From NCBI GenBank assembly GCA_031279825.1, contig JAITHT010000024.1, positions 1-40,251 on the forward strand: 40,251 bases of DNA, read 5' to 3'. The notes below the pieces were generated by a model. That model had not been told where the DNA came from. It saw nothing but the letters and a program-made list of their open reading frames with translations, and searched no databases. The number at the start of each line of letters is the position of its first letter. The stretch's first letter is position 1. The position numbers were made by a program, and so were the translations under genes. Below are positions 24,453-33,540 of this stretch, one piece after another. This stretch comes from Desulfovibrio sp. (GTDB taxonomy: Bacteria > Desulfobacterota > Desulfovibrionia > Desulfovibrionales > Desulfovibrionaceae).

Positions 24453-25433
24453 TCAGACCGTATTGTTTTTGATCAAGGATAGTTTCCTGCGCGCCTTCTC
24501 CGGATCAAGACCAAGGGATCGGGCGATGCTTTCCAGGTTGTCTTCGGCATCGGCAGGACGGACGTAAAGAGGATCGATGTCCCGGGAAGAATATCCGCGA
24601 GTCGCGGCGATATCCAGCAATGCTTCGGGCAGAGGATGATCGCAGTCCCGGGACAAGAGCGCCAGCCGCCGGACGGCATGTCCTTTCGCGCCGTGAGATG
24701 CCTTTGTTTTCTCTTCGCTACCGGCGACGGCGGCGGCAAAAACGGTATAATTCCGAGTGAGCCCGCTGCCCAATACCAAAGGAGGTCTTTCGACGCAGCC
24801 GCTTGTCGCACGCGCCTCCCCATGTGCCTGGACGATAAAAGCGGCTTCCTCCGGCGTACAGACGTGGATCCCGGTAAGGGGAAGCAGCGCGGCAAAAGCC
24901 GCAATCCTTCCATTTCCCTCGGAGACAGGGATGGAAAAGCCCTGCATGTGCACAAAATCTTTGCGGGCATGGGTAAGCACCCACAGGGACTGCTCCTTCC
25001 CCTGCCGCGCCGGCTTCCCGCGCCGGGAGCGCCCCTCCGGTGGGGACGACGGATATTCAAATGCGCCCGGCATCCCTTGCAGACGGTGCCAGGCGCTGTA
25101 AGCCAACAGCGGCAGATATTCAATACCTGCCTGCAGCGCTCCGGTCGCTCTGGCTAAACCGGCGGCTGTGGCCAGAACAAGGCGCAGGCCGGTAAAACTG
25201 CCTGGACCGCGCACGCAGGCGATACGGCCGATATCTCCGACGACAAGGCGAAGTCTCCCCAGAGCGTCGGCCAGAGCGGGAATCAGCAGTTCCACTCCTT
25301 GCGAGGGGGCGTGCCATGCCTCAACGCACAGCAGACGCAATACCTCCGGGTCTTCTGTCTCCTGCCGGGCTATGAGCAATTGCAGCAGACCTTCGGCAGC
25401 GTTCAGGCAGAGACAATATTCGCTTTTTTCCAC
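24453..25433 (-). CDS. tsaB: tRNA threonylcarbamoyladenosine biosynthesis protein TsaB
   Basis: The product belongs to the TsaB (YeaZ) family, the non-catalytic ASKHA-fold partner of TsaD and TsaE in making the t6A modification at position 37 of ANN-decoding tRNAs. The family core is clear: CLCLNAAEG at the N-terminus, then SQGVELLIPALADAL, and the hallmark RGPGSFTGLRLVLATAAGLA. The C-terminal part is longer than in E. coli TsaB and poorly conserved. Start: the reading frame is open to 25535, but GTG 25433 has AAGG about nine bases upstream and puts the conserved strand at the usual distance from the start; ATG 25517 would overlap rseP. It is the last gene of the rpmI-to-tsaB block. Confidence 0.87.
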   Translation of the reverse strand: MEKSEYCLCLNAAEGLLQLLIARQETEDPEVLRLLCVEAWHAPSQGVELLIPALADALGRLRLVVGDIGRIACVRGPGSFTGLRLVLATAAGLARATGALQAGIEYLPLLAYSAWHRLQGMPGAFEYPSSPPEGRSRRGKPARQGKEQSLWVLTHARKDFVHMQGFSIPVSEGNGRIAAFAALLPLTGIHVCTPEEAAFIVQAHGEARATSGCVERPPLVLGSGLTRNYTVFAAAVAGSEEKTKASHGAKGHAVRRLALLSRDCDHPLPEALLDIAATRGYSSRDIDPLYVRPADAEDNLESIARSLGLDPEKARRKLSLIKNNTV

Positions 25434-25494
25434 ACTGGGCGGCCTTTTTGAAGACTGCGCGCGCGTCGGCTTCAGTATAGACGAATCAAACGGA

Positions 25495-26550
25495 TTAACT
25501 GAAGAAGCGCATGACATCGTTAAATGTAGCGGCAAGCATAAGGCATATTAAAAGCGCAAGTCCGATAATGGTGGCTTTTTCCTGTATGATCGCAGGCACC
25601 GGACGCCGGAAAATCATTTCCGCTAGTAAAAAAAGCAGATGGCCGCCGTCAAGTACGGGAACGGGCAGCAGGTTGAGCAGAGCCAGGTTGACGCTGATCA
25701 AGGCTGTGAGCTTCATCAGGCTGATCAGACCATAATATGCCTGATTATAAATGGTTTGCGCAATGAGGATGGGGCCGCCTACATTGTCAAAGGCGACCTC
25801 GCGCGTCACAAGCTCTCCCAGGGCGTTCCAAATGAAGGACGCCATATTGACGGCGTCTGCCAGCCCTTCTTGAGCCGATTGAAAGAAGGAGTACTCCCGG
25901 TGCGCGGGCCGTATGCCCATTCCCCATTTCCGGAATTCCTGTCCGTTGGGGAGCGTTTCCTTGAGAAGCGTGGGGACGAGACTGAAACTCTGCATGCTCC
26001 CGTCGGCCCGACGGACAACGACGGAGAGCGCGTTGCCCCGACTCTCCTGCACAATGGGCGATATCTCGCTCCATATCGCAACGGGCCGGTCGTTGAGGCT
26101 CACGATACGGTCACCGACCTGCATGGGTGAAGCGGCGGCGGCACTGTCTTCCATAATTGCCCCCACCACCGACGACGTATCTACATGGCCGTTCGCCCAC
26201 ACCAAACCCCAGCAGATAATCCAGGCCAGCAAAAAATTAGCTACCGAGCCGGCCGCGCAGACGCAAAAACGTTGCCAGGCAGGCCGTAGATGGAACATCT
26301 CCTCTGGCGCAAAATCCTCGGGAACCTCCGCGCCGGCGTGTTCGCCCACTAAGGAGACAAAGCCTCCCAGCGGCATAGCGGCTATCTGGTAAACGGTCTT
26401 TTGCCGTTTGAAGGAAACAAGGGCCGGCCCGAAGCCGAGGGAAAAGGTCTTCACCCCCATGCCGAAACAGCGGGCTGCAAGAAAGTGCCCCAATTCGTGA
26501 AAAAAAATAAGTCCGCCAAAAACAAAAACAACAGCCAGAGTTCCGATCAT
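25495..26550 (-). CDS. rseP: site-2 intramembrane metalloprotease RseP
   Basis: The 351-residue product is an M50 zinc protease of the inner membrane that cleaves transmembrane segments of substrates such as anti-sigma factors. It has HELGH at residues 18-22 (two His ligands and the catalytic Glu), a following FGMGVKTFSLGFGP, one PDZ domain (about 120-200; GDRIVSLNDRPV), and NLLPVPVLDGGHL with the third ligand Asp at about 301. At least four transmembrane segments are visible. The length fits single-PDZ members; E. coli RseP has two PDZ domains and is longer. It lies 40 bp downstream of dxr in the same operon, a common pairing in Gram-negative bacteria. Confidence 0.95.
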   Translation of the reverse strand: MIGTLAVVFVFGGLIFFHELGHFLAARCFGMGVKTFSLGFGPALVSFKRQKTVYQIAAMPLGGFVSLVGEHAGAEVPEDFAPEEMFHLRPAWQRFCVCAAGSVANFLLAWIICWGLVWANGHVDTSSVVGAIMEDSAAAASPMQVGDRIVSLNDRPVAIWSEISPIVQESRGNALSVVVRRADGSMQSFSLVPTLLKETLPNGQEFRKWGMGIRPAHREYSFFQSAQEGLADAVNMASFIWNALGELVTREVAFDNVGGPILIAQTIYNQAYYGLISLMKLTALISVNLALLNLLPVPVLDGGHLLFLLAEMIFRRPVPAIIQEKATIIGLALLICLMLAATFNDVMRFFS

Positions 26551-26590
26551 GGCAAGCGCCTTTTTAAGAATGCTTGATAGTGATATGATA

Positions 26591-27904
26591 TCATGTCCCG
26601 CGAATCACTTCCTTCATCCTGATGCGGGCTTCAGCGTCAAGGGAAAGAATTTCCTCCACGCTTTCAGGTTCGCGCGAAGAATCGTAGTCAGAGTATATTC
26701 CGGAGGCATAATCGGCAAGAGCCCTGCCCACAAGCTCGGCTATGGCCGGAAAGCCGATACGTTTGTCCAAAAAGGCGACGACGGCCTCCTCGTTAGCCGC
26801 GTTCAGCACCACCGGACTGCCGGAGCCCCGTTCCTGAGCTTGACGGGCCAAAGCGAGGCAGGGAAAGCTTGCTTCATCCGGACAGGTAAAACTTAAGGAA
26901 GACAAGGCCGCCAGATCCAGCGTGGACGCGCCGGAATTGATGCGTTCCGGCCAACCCAGGCAATAGGCGATGGGAATTCTCATATCCGGCAAGGAAAGCT
27001 GCGCCAAATACGAACCATCGGTAAAGGCCACCAAGGAATGGATAATGGACTCCCGGTGTACAACCACATCCAGGCAGGCCATAGGCAAGCCGTAAAAATG
27101 GTGCGCCTCTATAAGTTCCAGCCCCTTGTTCATGAGCGTGGCGGAATCAATGCTGATTTTGGCGCCCATGCTCCAGTTGGGATGCCTCAGCGCCTGGGAA
27201 GCGGTGACCTTCGCCAGTTCCGCTCGGCTCCATCCGTAAAATGGGCCTCCCGATGCCGTCAGGATCAAGCGGGATATTCCGGCATCCGGAGGCAGACAAA
27301 AGCCCGTACCCTGCGTTCCCTCTGCGGCGTTCTCCTGTCGACGCGATTGCGTTGGAGCATTTTTAATCATACCTGGGGCAAGACATTGGAAGATAGCGTT
27401 ATGCTCGGAGTCCACCGGCAAAATGCTGGCCCCGCTTGCAGCGCAGCATGCGCGGATCAACCCGCCCGCAAGTACCAAAGATTCTTTGTTGGCCAGAGCT
27501 ATAACCTTGCCTGCCATGGCCGCCGCGACAGTCGCCCGCAACCCCGCTGCCCCGACCTGCGCTGAAAGCACCGTGGAGATACCGGCAAGGGAAGCTATAG
27601 CCTCGTAGCCCTGCTGCCCTGCCATAATATCCGGGGAATATCCCGACGGCAAGAGTTTCCGTAATTGCGGCGCTTGGGATGCATCAAGCAGGCCAATAGC
27701 GTCCGGCCTGAATTCAGCGGCCTGCTGCGCCAATAAAGGGATATTTCGTGCCCCGGCCAGGGCTGCCACCCTAAAACGCTCGCCCTGCCTGCGGATTACA
27801 TCCAAGGCGTAACGGCCGATGGAACCGGTACTGCCCAAAATGGCGAGGCTGCGTGGACAGGCGCTTTGCCAACCTTCGTCCGGGAGGCAGGAAATATAGC
27901 GCAT
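26591..27904 (-). CDS. dxr: 1-deoxy-D-xylulose 5-phosphate reductoisomerase
   Basis: The 437-residue product converts DXP to MEP with NADPH, the first committed step of the non-mevalonate isoprenoid pathway, in the cytosol. The NADPH-binding motif LAILGSTGSIGRYALDVI lies near residue 20. The metal/substrate region has PVDSEHNAIFQCL, then TASGGPFYGWSRAEL and HPNWSMGAKISIDSATLMNK, with GLELIEAHHFYG. It is somewhat longer than the usual 390-400 residues because of an N-terminal extension and about 15 extra residues around 181-210, before the SGG loop. The start codon shares one base with the cdsA stop (TGATG), so translation is probably coupled. Confidence 0.96.
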   Translation of the reverse strand: MRYISCLPDEGWQSACPRSLAILGSTGSIGRYALDVIRRQGERFRVAALAGARNIPLLAQQAAEFRPDAIGLLDASQAPQLRKLLPSGYSPDIMAGQQGYEAIASLAGISTVLSAQVGAAGLRATVAAAMAGKVIALANKESLVLAGGLIRACCAASGASILPVDSEHNAIFQCLAPGMIKNAPTQSRRQENAAEGTQGTGFCLPPDAGISRLILTASGGPFYGWSRAELAKVTASQALRHPNWSMGAKISIDSATLMNKGLELIEAHHFYGLPMACLDVVVHRESIIHSLVAFTDGSYLAQLSLPDMRIPIAYCLGWPERINSGASTLDLAALSSLSFTCPDEASFPCLALARQAQERGSGSPVVLNAANEEAVVAFLDKRIGFPAIAELVGRALADYASGIYSDYDSSREPESVEEILSLDAEARIRMKEVIRGT

Positions 27905-28725
27905 CAGCCTGATCCCGCTGTCAGCCGCACAAAAAAATATGCGGGGAGAACAAAAAGCAGGCTGTCAATACGGTCAAGCATGCCTCCATGCCCAGGAAGC
28001 ACGATTCCGGAATCTTTCACATTCAGGCTGCGCTTCAGAGCGGATTCAAAAAAATCCCCGAACTGGGCTGTCATACCGAGCAACAGCCCCAAACAGCCCC
28101 AGGCCCAAAGAGGCAAGTCAGGCACGGACCATACAAAAAGCCCGCCCAGCATCCCATACGCCACGCATACCGACACACACAGACCAATACCTCCCGCAAA
28201 TCCGGCCCATGTTTTTTTGGGGCTGACTACGGGCCATATCTTGCGTTTGCCCAGATGCGTTCCCGCATAATAGGCGCCCGCGTCAGTCGCGACAGTTGCC
28301 GACATAACCAGACACTGCTCGGATTGGCTGAGGGATAAGGCCAATTGCAGGACAAGAGGAATATAGACAAGTCCCTGGAGCAGAGGCGCATGGTGCTCAA
28401 TACGGGCATGGGAATTGCCTCCGCCGAAATCGACCAAAAAACCCAGAGACAGGAGGGAAACGATCATTGCCATGATCAAAAGGGTCCATTGCGAGCCAAA
28501 AGTTTGGGAGACAACAAGCGCACCCCCCATCGCCAGCCCAACAATCTTCCGGCCGAGATGCTGCGTACCCGGCCAGTACATGGAGAAAAACTCCCAGAGG
28601 GCAAAACTTGAAGCGACCAACACCAGCATAAGTACGAGATTGCCCCCGGCAGCAATGGATACAAGCAGGCAGACAGCCAAGAGCAGGCCTGTTATCGCCC
28701 TTTTTCGGTGATTCGAGGAGGTCAT
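27904..28725 (-). CDS. cdsA: phosphatidate cytidylyltransferase CdsA
   Basis: The 273-residue multi-pass inner-membrane enzyme makes CDP-diacylglycerol from phosphatidate and CTP, the branch point for phospholipid synthesis. About seven hydrophobic segments are visible. The CDS signature near the C-terminus reads SALKRSLNVKDSGIVLPGHG followed by GMLDRIDSLLF, with the Asp residues that bind metal. Length is normal. GGAAGGAC precedes ATG 28725. The gene starts 24 bp after pheT. In related bacteria uppS usually precedes cdsA; here it does not. Confidence 0.95.
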   Translation of the reverse strand: MTSSNHRKRAITGLLLAVCLLVSIAAGGNLVLMLVLVASSFALWEFFSMYWPGTQHLGRKIVGLAMGGALVVSQTFGSQWTLLIMAMIVSLLSLGFLVDFGGGNSHARIEHHAPLLQGLVYIPLVLQLALSLSQSEQCLVMSATVATDAGAYYAGTHLGKRKIWPVVSPKKTWAGFAGGIGLCVSVCVAYGMLGGLFVWSVPDLPLWAWGCLGLLLGMTAQFGDFFESALKRSLNVKDSGIVLPGHGGMLDRIDSLLFVLPAYFFVRLTAGSG

Positions 28726-28749
28726 GCAGTTGTCCTTCCGTGGACATGT

Positions 28750-31212
28750 TCATATCTGGACAGGCAGACTCTTTTGCAGGCTTGCGGCTATGGCGTCGCG
28801 CTGTTTGTCCACTTCTTCGTCTCGCAGAGTTCTTTCGGCATGGCGGAAAATGAGGCGAAAGGTGAGATTGCGCTCTTCCCGCCCGTCAGGCTCAAAATAA
28901 TCTATAAGATGGCTCGAGACCAGAAGGGGCGAACGCAGTTTGCGAATTTCTTCAACGATCATGCCGGCCGTAATTGTCGGTCCGGCAATACATGTCATAT
29001 CCCGGCGCACCGGCGGGAAGACGGGAAGCCGGACAAAACCGCCTGCGCCATCCCGGCGCAGGGAAAGGACGCGATCCAAATCAAGTTCAGCCATCCAGAC
29101 GGCTTTTTTCGCATGGTAGGACTCTGCAGCAGTCGGTCTGACCCTGCCCGCCCAGCCGACGCAATCGCCGCGCACATCCACACGCACACAGGGAGAGAGC
29201 CAGGCGGGAAAACACTTTTTCACGCTTGGTCCAACATTGTCCGCCAGAATGAAGTCCGCTTCAGGCAAGGTAAATGAGGAGAACAGATGCTCAAGCAAGC
29301 CCTTGAGATCGAGATAATCCATATCTCCGGCGGACTGCGGCCATGCCTGCTCAAAACGCGCGCCATAGAGGAGAATACCCAGACGCGGCACCTCGCGGAC
29401 GGTGGTTTCCGAAGCCAGCTCACTTGCGAACACGGTAGCCACCTCAAAAAGACCCACGGAATTCGCTCCCTGGGTAAGATTGTTGCTCAGGGAACGCAAG
29501 AGGCCGGGGGCAAGATCCGTCCGCAAGACGTTCATATCGTCGTTTAAGGGATTCATGATACTGATGCGTTCGTTCGTCCGTGCGCCGTCCTCTCCGGCCA
29601 GATGATCCAGTTCCCTGTGGCTGACGAAGCTGTAGTTAATCACCTCATGCAGGCCCGCGCCCTGAGCCCAGCGCTTAATCCGGCCAAGAAAAACATGCCG
29701 GGATTCCGGCTCTCCCACCCGTTCTAGGAGGCGGCTTACCTTGGGCAAAGAAGGCGGCACCCTATCTACGCCGTATAGGCGCGCCACTTCTTCAATCAAA
29801 TCGGCTTCGCGGGTCAAATCACGACGATAGCCGGGAGGAACAACGTCCCATTCCTGGTCGCTACCCGTTTGCTCGGCGTCCGCCGGGAGAGCGACCTCCC
29901 TGACTTTGCAGTACAGACGGGAAAGAGTCTCCTCATAGAATCCTTTTTCCAGGGTAATACCGAGCAGGGATTCGGCGCGCCTGCGCCGCAAACGGACTGT
30001 AGGAGACGTCCAGGGGAGCGGCTCTACTTTGGGCAGACCGGTGCGCACATAGCCACCGGAAAATTCCGCCATCATGGCAGCGGCCCGCTCCAACGCATAC
30101 CCCGCCCCGGTCTGATCCACGCCGCGTTCAAAACGATAGGCGGCCTCGCTGTGCAACGACAAGCGGCGAGCGGTCTTGCGAATGGCGAGAGGATTGAAAA
30201 CGGCGCATTCCAGAAAAACGCGGCTGCTTTTTTCCGTAATTTCAGAATTAAGCCCGCCCATGACGCCGCCAAGACCAATGACCCGTTCGGCGTCGCGGAT
30301 GGTTATATCCGAGGGCAGCAAAGCGCGTCTCTGCCCGTCCAGGGTGACGAGAGTCTCTCCCTGTTCCGCGCCGCGCACGATGATGCTCCCGCCGCGAACC
30401 TCGTCCAGATCAAAGGCATGCAAAGGCTGCCCCAATTCCATAAGGATGTAGTTAGTCACGTCAACCAGATTGGAAACGGCGCGCAAACCGACGGCGTTCA
30501 GGCGGTAGCGTAGTCTGGCGGGACTTTTGCGGGTACTCGCGCCTTCAATAATCCTGCCGTGATACAGGGAACACAGGTTGGGATCGGCTATTTCCAGGCG
30601 GATGTCTTTGGAACAATCCGGTCCGGACTCCACCATCCGCAACGCCGGCATTGTCAGAGGCAACCCGGTCATAGCGGCCACTTCTCGCGCCAAACCCAAG
30701 ACGGACAGACAATCCCCCCGATTGGGAGTGACGGCAATGTCAAGCACCTCGTCGTCAAGAGCCAGCGCATCCGGCAAAGACGCCCCCACGGGCAAGGTCC
30801 CCTCAAGAAGCAAAATCCCGTCGTGCTCATCAGACAAACCCAGTTCATATTCGGAACAGAGCATGCCGTTTGAAGGCACCCCGCGCAGTTTGGCCTTTTT
30901 GACAATGCCCCCTGTGGGCAGGGCAACGCCCACTTTGACCACGGCCACTTTCTGGCCCGTACCTACATTAGGCGCACCGCAAACGATATCCAGCACATCG
31001 TCGCCCACATCGACTCGGCAGACAGACAGATTATCCGCCTCAGGATGACGAGCGCATTCAAGCACATGTCCTACGACGATGGGGCGAAGTCTTTCGTAGG
31101 GTCGGAAAAGCCCGTCCATTTCAAGGCCGATCATGGTCAGCGCCTGACCAAGTTCAGCAGCCGTGCCCTCATACGGAACAAACTCTCGAAGCCAGGAAAG
31201 ACTGAGAAGCAT
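28750..31212 (-). CDS. pheT: phenylalanine--tRNA ligase beta subunit
   Basis: The 820-residue subunit forms the alpha2-beta2 PheRS with PheS and carries editing and tRNA-binding functions. Domains in order: an EMAP/OB tRNA-binding fold near 40-150 (VVGHVLECARHPEADNLSVC), the B3/4 editing domain around 215-390 (GLRAVSNLVDVTNYILMELG), B5 (about 400-480), the catalytic-like core (about 490-690), and the C-terminal FDX-ACB anticodon-binding domain ending FRHAERTLRDEEVDKQ. Length is typical of the bacterial long beta subunit. GGAG precedes ATG 31212. It follows pheS by 97 bp. Confidence 0.97.
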   Translation of the reverse strand: MLLSLSWLREFVPYEGTAAELGQALTMIGLEMDGLFRPYERLRPIVVGHVLECARHPEADNLSVCRVDVGDDVLDIVCGAPNVGTGQKVAVVKVGVALPTGGIVKKAKLRGVPSNGMLCSEYELGLSDEHDGILLLEGTLPVGASLPDALALDDEVLDIAVTPNRGDCLSVLGLAREVAAMTGLPLTMPALRMVESGPDCSKDIRLEIADPNLCSLYHGRIIEGASTRKSPARLRYRLNAVGLRAVSNLVDVTNYILMELGQPLHAFDLDEVRGGSIIVRGAEQGETLVTLDGQRRALLPSDITIRDAERVIGLGGVMGGLNSEITEKSSRVFLECAVFNPLAIRKTARRLSLHSEAAYRFERGVDQTGAGYALERAAAMMAEFSGGYVRTGLPKVEPLPWTSPTVRLRRRRAESLLGITLEKGFYEETLSRLYCKVREVALPADAEQTGSDQEWDVVPPGYRRDLTREADLIEEVARLYGVDRVPPSLPKVSRLLERVGEPESRHVFLGRIKRWAQGAGLHEVINYSFVSHRELDHLAGEDGARTNERISIMNPLNDDMNVLRTDLAPGLLRSLSNNLTQGANSVGLFEVATVFASELASETTVREVPRLGILLYGARFEQAWPQSAGDMDYLDLKGLLEHLFSSFTLPEADFILADNVGPSVKKCFPAWLSPCVRVDVRGDCVGWAGRVRPTAAESYHAKKAVWMAELDLDRVLSLRRDGAGGFVRLPVFPPVRRDMTCIAGPTITAGMIVEEIRKLRSPLLVSSHLIDYFEPDGREERNLTFRLIFRHAERTLRDEEVDKQRDAIAASLQKSLPVQI

Positions 31213-31309
31213 AGGATACTCCGGAACAGGAAGGTACGAACGCTCAAAGGATATCGCCGGCGGAGAAGTCCTTGCCTCCGCGTTGCATCTCTATCTGCGC
31301 GTGATGCTT

Positions 31310-32350
31310 TTACGTGAATTGGCCTAGAAAACGGAGATCGTTTTCAAAAAACATGCGCAAATCGTCAATGCCGTACTTGAGCATGGCCACGCGCTCCACT
31401 CCCAAGCCGAAAGCAAAACCGGCGCATGCTTCATCATAGCCCACGGCTTTAAATACCGCCGGGTCCACCATACCGGAACCAAGAATTTCCAACCAGCCTG
31501 TCGTCTTGCAGACACGGCAGGGCTCACCTTTGGAACGGTACCCTTCACCGCCGCAGAGAATACAGGAAATATCCACTTCAATGCTCGGCTCGGTAAAAGG
31601 GAAAAAACTGGGCCGAAAACGCACATTAACGCTTTTGCCGAAAAGTTCGCGCAAAAACATGGTCAGGGTGCCGCGCAAGTGGGAAAGGGAAATACCTTGA
31701 TCCACAAGCAAACCTTCGATTTGATGAAACATGGGGGTGTGGGTGAGATCCGAGTCGCGGCGATAGACTTTTCCCGGCGCGATGATCGCCAAGGGCGGTT
31801 TCTTGCGTTCAAGCATGGTCCGTACCTGCATAGGAGACGTATGGGTGCGCATGACAACGCCGTCCGATACATAAAGAGTGTCCTGCATGTCGCGGGCAGG
31901 ATGATCTTTGGGCAGATTCAAGGCTTCGAAGTTATAAAAATCCGTCTCCACTTCCGGACCGGAAACCGTATCGAAACCAAGAGAGGTGAATACGCGGCAA
32001 ATTTCATCCATGACGAGGGTAACGGGGTGCAAGCTTCCCTGCCGAGGGGAACGGCCGGGCAAGGTGGGATCAAAACGCGCGAATTCCGCCAGCTCGGATT
32101 CGGACAGAAAAAACTGCCTGCGCGCTTCCAACAGTTCGGCCAGGCGCTCTTTAACTGCATTGGCCGCCTTGCCGAACGCGGGGCGTTCTTCTGCGGGCAG
32201 TTCCGGCAAATGCCCCATCAGTTGAGCCAGGGCGCCTTTGCGCCCAAGGAAGGCGGTATACAAATCGTCCACTTGCGACAATGAAGACGCCTGCTCCAGG
32301 CCGCTTTGCAGCTCTGGTTCCAGGCGTTCCAATCCGGCGATAATCCCCAT
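31310..32350 (-). CDS. pheS: phenylalanine--tRNA ligase alpha subunit
   Basis: The 346-residue catalytic subunit charges tRNA-Phe with phenylalanine in the cytosol. An N-terminal coiled coil (about 1-85) is followed by the class II aaRS core: [19 protein letters not shown], motif 2 as [20 protein letters not shown], a Cys-containing insert ([19 protein letters not shown]) and motif 3 as [19 protein letters not shown]. The four cysteines in the insert could bind zinc, a variation seen in many PheS. GGGAG precedes ATG 32350. The 216 bp upstream hold a short leader ORF and a hairpin described separately. Confidence 0.97.
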   Translation of the reverse strand: MGIIAGLERLEPELQSGLEQASSLSQVDDLYTAFLGRKGALAQLMGHLPELPAEERPAFGKAANAVKERLAELLEARRQFFLSESELAEFARFDPTLPGRSPRQGSLHPVTLVMDEICRVFTSLGFDTVSGPEVETDFYNFEALNLPKDHPARDMQDTLYVSDGVVMRTHTSPMQVRTMLERKKPPLAIIAPGKVYRRDSDLTHTPMFHQIEGLLVDQGISLSHLRGTLTMFLRELFGKSVNVRFRPSFFPFTEPSIEVDISCILCGGEGYRSKGEPCRVCKTTGWLEILGSGMVDPAVFKAVGYDEACAGFAFGLGVERVAMLKYGIDDLRMFFENDLRFLGQFT

Positions 32351-32422
32351 GACAATACTCCCGCATAGGAGAACAGACGGCGGACGAACCGTATCCCCGA
32401 CGATCTTGGGTTTCTGCGCTTC

Positions 32423-32461
32423 TCAGCAACCATGACTGGAGCGGCGCAACAAACGCGCCAT
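32423..32461 (-). CDS. possible 12-residue leader peptide upstream of pheS
   Basis: On the minus strand AAGGAG lies seven bases before ATG 32461, and the frame reads MARLLRRSSHGC then TGA. It sits in the 216-bp rplT-pheS spacer, between a terminator-like hairpin and pheS. It is not rich in phenylalanine, unlike the E. coli pheST leader, so classical Phe attenuation is not supported. The strong ribosome-binding site is the main argument for translation. Confidence 0.25.
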   Translation of the reverse strand: MARLLRRSSHGC

Positions 32462-32511
32462 GAAGATACTCCTTTTCACGCCGATTTGCACAAAAGCGCA
32501 GAGAAAGCAAA

Positions 32512-32555
32512 AACCGGGAAGAGGGAATAAGGAAAATGTCCGGCAGTTCCCGGTT
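32512..32555 (-). terminator. hairpin with T-run between rplT and pheS
   Basis: On the minus strand AACCGGGAA (from 32555) pairs with TTCCCGGTT (to 32512) across a 26-base loop, and the stem runs into five T residues. It starts 12 bases after the rplT stop. It could terminate part of the rpmI-rplT transcripts or attenuate pheST. The large loop lowers confidence. Confidence 0.5.
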
Positions 32556-32566
32556 CCCTTTCCCTA

Positions 32567-32920
32567 TTACCCCTGTTTACTCTTGGCAAGCTCGGCAAGC
32601 TTGGCGAAATCTTCCTTGGAACGCACGGCCAGATCGGCCAATACTTTGCGATCAAGGGAGACATCGGCCTTTTTCAGACCGTCCATGAAGCGGCTGTATG
32701 ACAAACCGTATTCGCGAGCCGCGGCGTTGATGCGCAAAATCCAGAGCTTGCGGAATTCGCGCTTGCGGACCTTGCGATCACGGTAAGCATATACCAACGA
32801 ACGTTCAACGGCTTCGCGCGCCGTGCGGTAGAGCTTACTACGGCCACCGCGAAAACCTTTGGCGAGTTCAAGGTATTTTTTGTGGCGCCTATGGGCCGCC
32901 ATCCCTCTCTTTACACGCAT
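32567..32920 (-). CDS. rplT: 50S ribosomal protein L20
   Basis: The 117-residue product is ribosomal protein L20, which binds 23S rRNA early in assembly of the large subunit and in many bacteria represses its own operon. The N-terminus [20 protein letters not shown] and the following [18 protein letters not shown] are diagnostic. The rest ([40 protein letters not shown]) is standard and complete. GGAGGA lies seven bases before ATG 32920, which decides the start over the longer frame from 32941. It lies 165 bp downstream of rpmI. Confidence 0.98.
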   Translation of the reverse strand: MRVKRGMAAHRRHKKYLELAKGFRGGRSKLYRTAREAVERSLVYAYRDRKVRKREFRKLWILRINAAAREYGLSYSRFMDGLKKADVSLDRKVLADLAVRSKEDFAKLAELAKSKQG

Positions 32921-33085
32921 GGATATCTCCTCCGCGTTCACGCTTCACAGGGCGTAGGGATGCCGGTGAAGCGGATGTATGTTCCGGCCCCATTTCAGGA
33001 GGGCCACCGTGCCTGCACGGACGGGCCTTTCGATCTTCAAACGCAAATGCCTCGCCGGAAAACGCCGCATAACGTCGGCGCGGGG

Positions 33086-33283
33086 TCAGGCGTAGGGGAG
33101 CATACGCCTGACGGCGCCCGCATTGGCGCTGTCTACAATAGCGCTTTGCCCCAGACGCATTTTACGCTTAGCGTTTTTTTTAGTCAGAATATGGCGCAGA
33201 TTCTGTCTGCGCCGACGGAATTTGCCCGAGCCGGTAACGTCAAAACGTTTGGCCGCAGAGCGTTTGGTTTTCATTTTAGGCAT
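33086..33283 (-). CDS. rpmI: 50S ribosomal protein L35
   Basis: The 65-residue, highly basic product is ribosomal protein L35: MPKMKTKRSAAKRFDVTGSG, then KFRRRRQNLRHILTKKNAKR and a tail ending VRRMLPYA. Length and sequence are standard. GAGGAAAG directly before ATG 33283 sets the start. It is first in the block; the infC gene that commonly precedes it is absent from the window. The gene has its own promoter candidate about 100 bp upstream. Confidence 0.97.
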   Translation of the reverse strand: MPKMKTKRSAAKRFDVTGSGKFRRRRQNLRHILTKKNAKRKMRLGQSAIVDSANAGAVRRMLPYA

Positions 33284-33385
33284 ACTTTCCTCATACACGC
33301 ACGTTTTATCTGACATTGGAATAAGCAGCTCTCCGCCGGTTCCGAAAGAATACCGCAGCCAACTTTACCCCGTACGGGGAATGGC

Positions 33386-33414
33386 ATAATGCGCTAAAAA
33401 CTTCCCGGACGCAA
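33386..33414 (-). promoter_or_regulatory. sigma-70-like promoter for rpmI-rplT
   Basis: On the minus strand TTGCGT (33414-33409) and CATTAT (33391-33386) are 17 bp apart. Transcription would start near 33379 and give a leader of about 95 bases before rpmI, containing the self-complementary CCCCGTACGGGG. A leader of this size could hold an L20 autoregulatory site, but I cannot identify one by eye. Confidence 0.45.
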
Positions 33415-33464
33415 GCAATACATGCGGGGTTTACCCGCGATTGCCGTAAGTCCATGGATTTTCA

Positions 33465-33538
33465 CGCGCACGAAGAGTAAGCGAAACTTGTTTTCGCCGT
33501 CCACGACGAGTGCAGCGTCTCAAAGTCAATCTGCTTTA
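33465..33538 (-). repeat. dispersed intergenic repeat, copy 3
   Basis: The reverse complement reads AAAGCAGATTGACTTTGAGA, CGCTGCACTCGTCGTGGACG and GCGAAAACAAGTTTCGCTTA. The match to copy 1 is close over about 70 bp and then stops. The hairpin GCGAAA/TTTCGC is kept. It lies just upstream of the rpmI promoter, in the 389-bp gap between mltB and rpmI. Confidence 0.65.
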
Positions 33539-33540
33539 GG

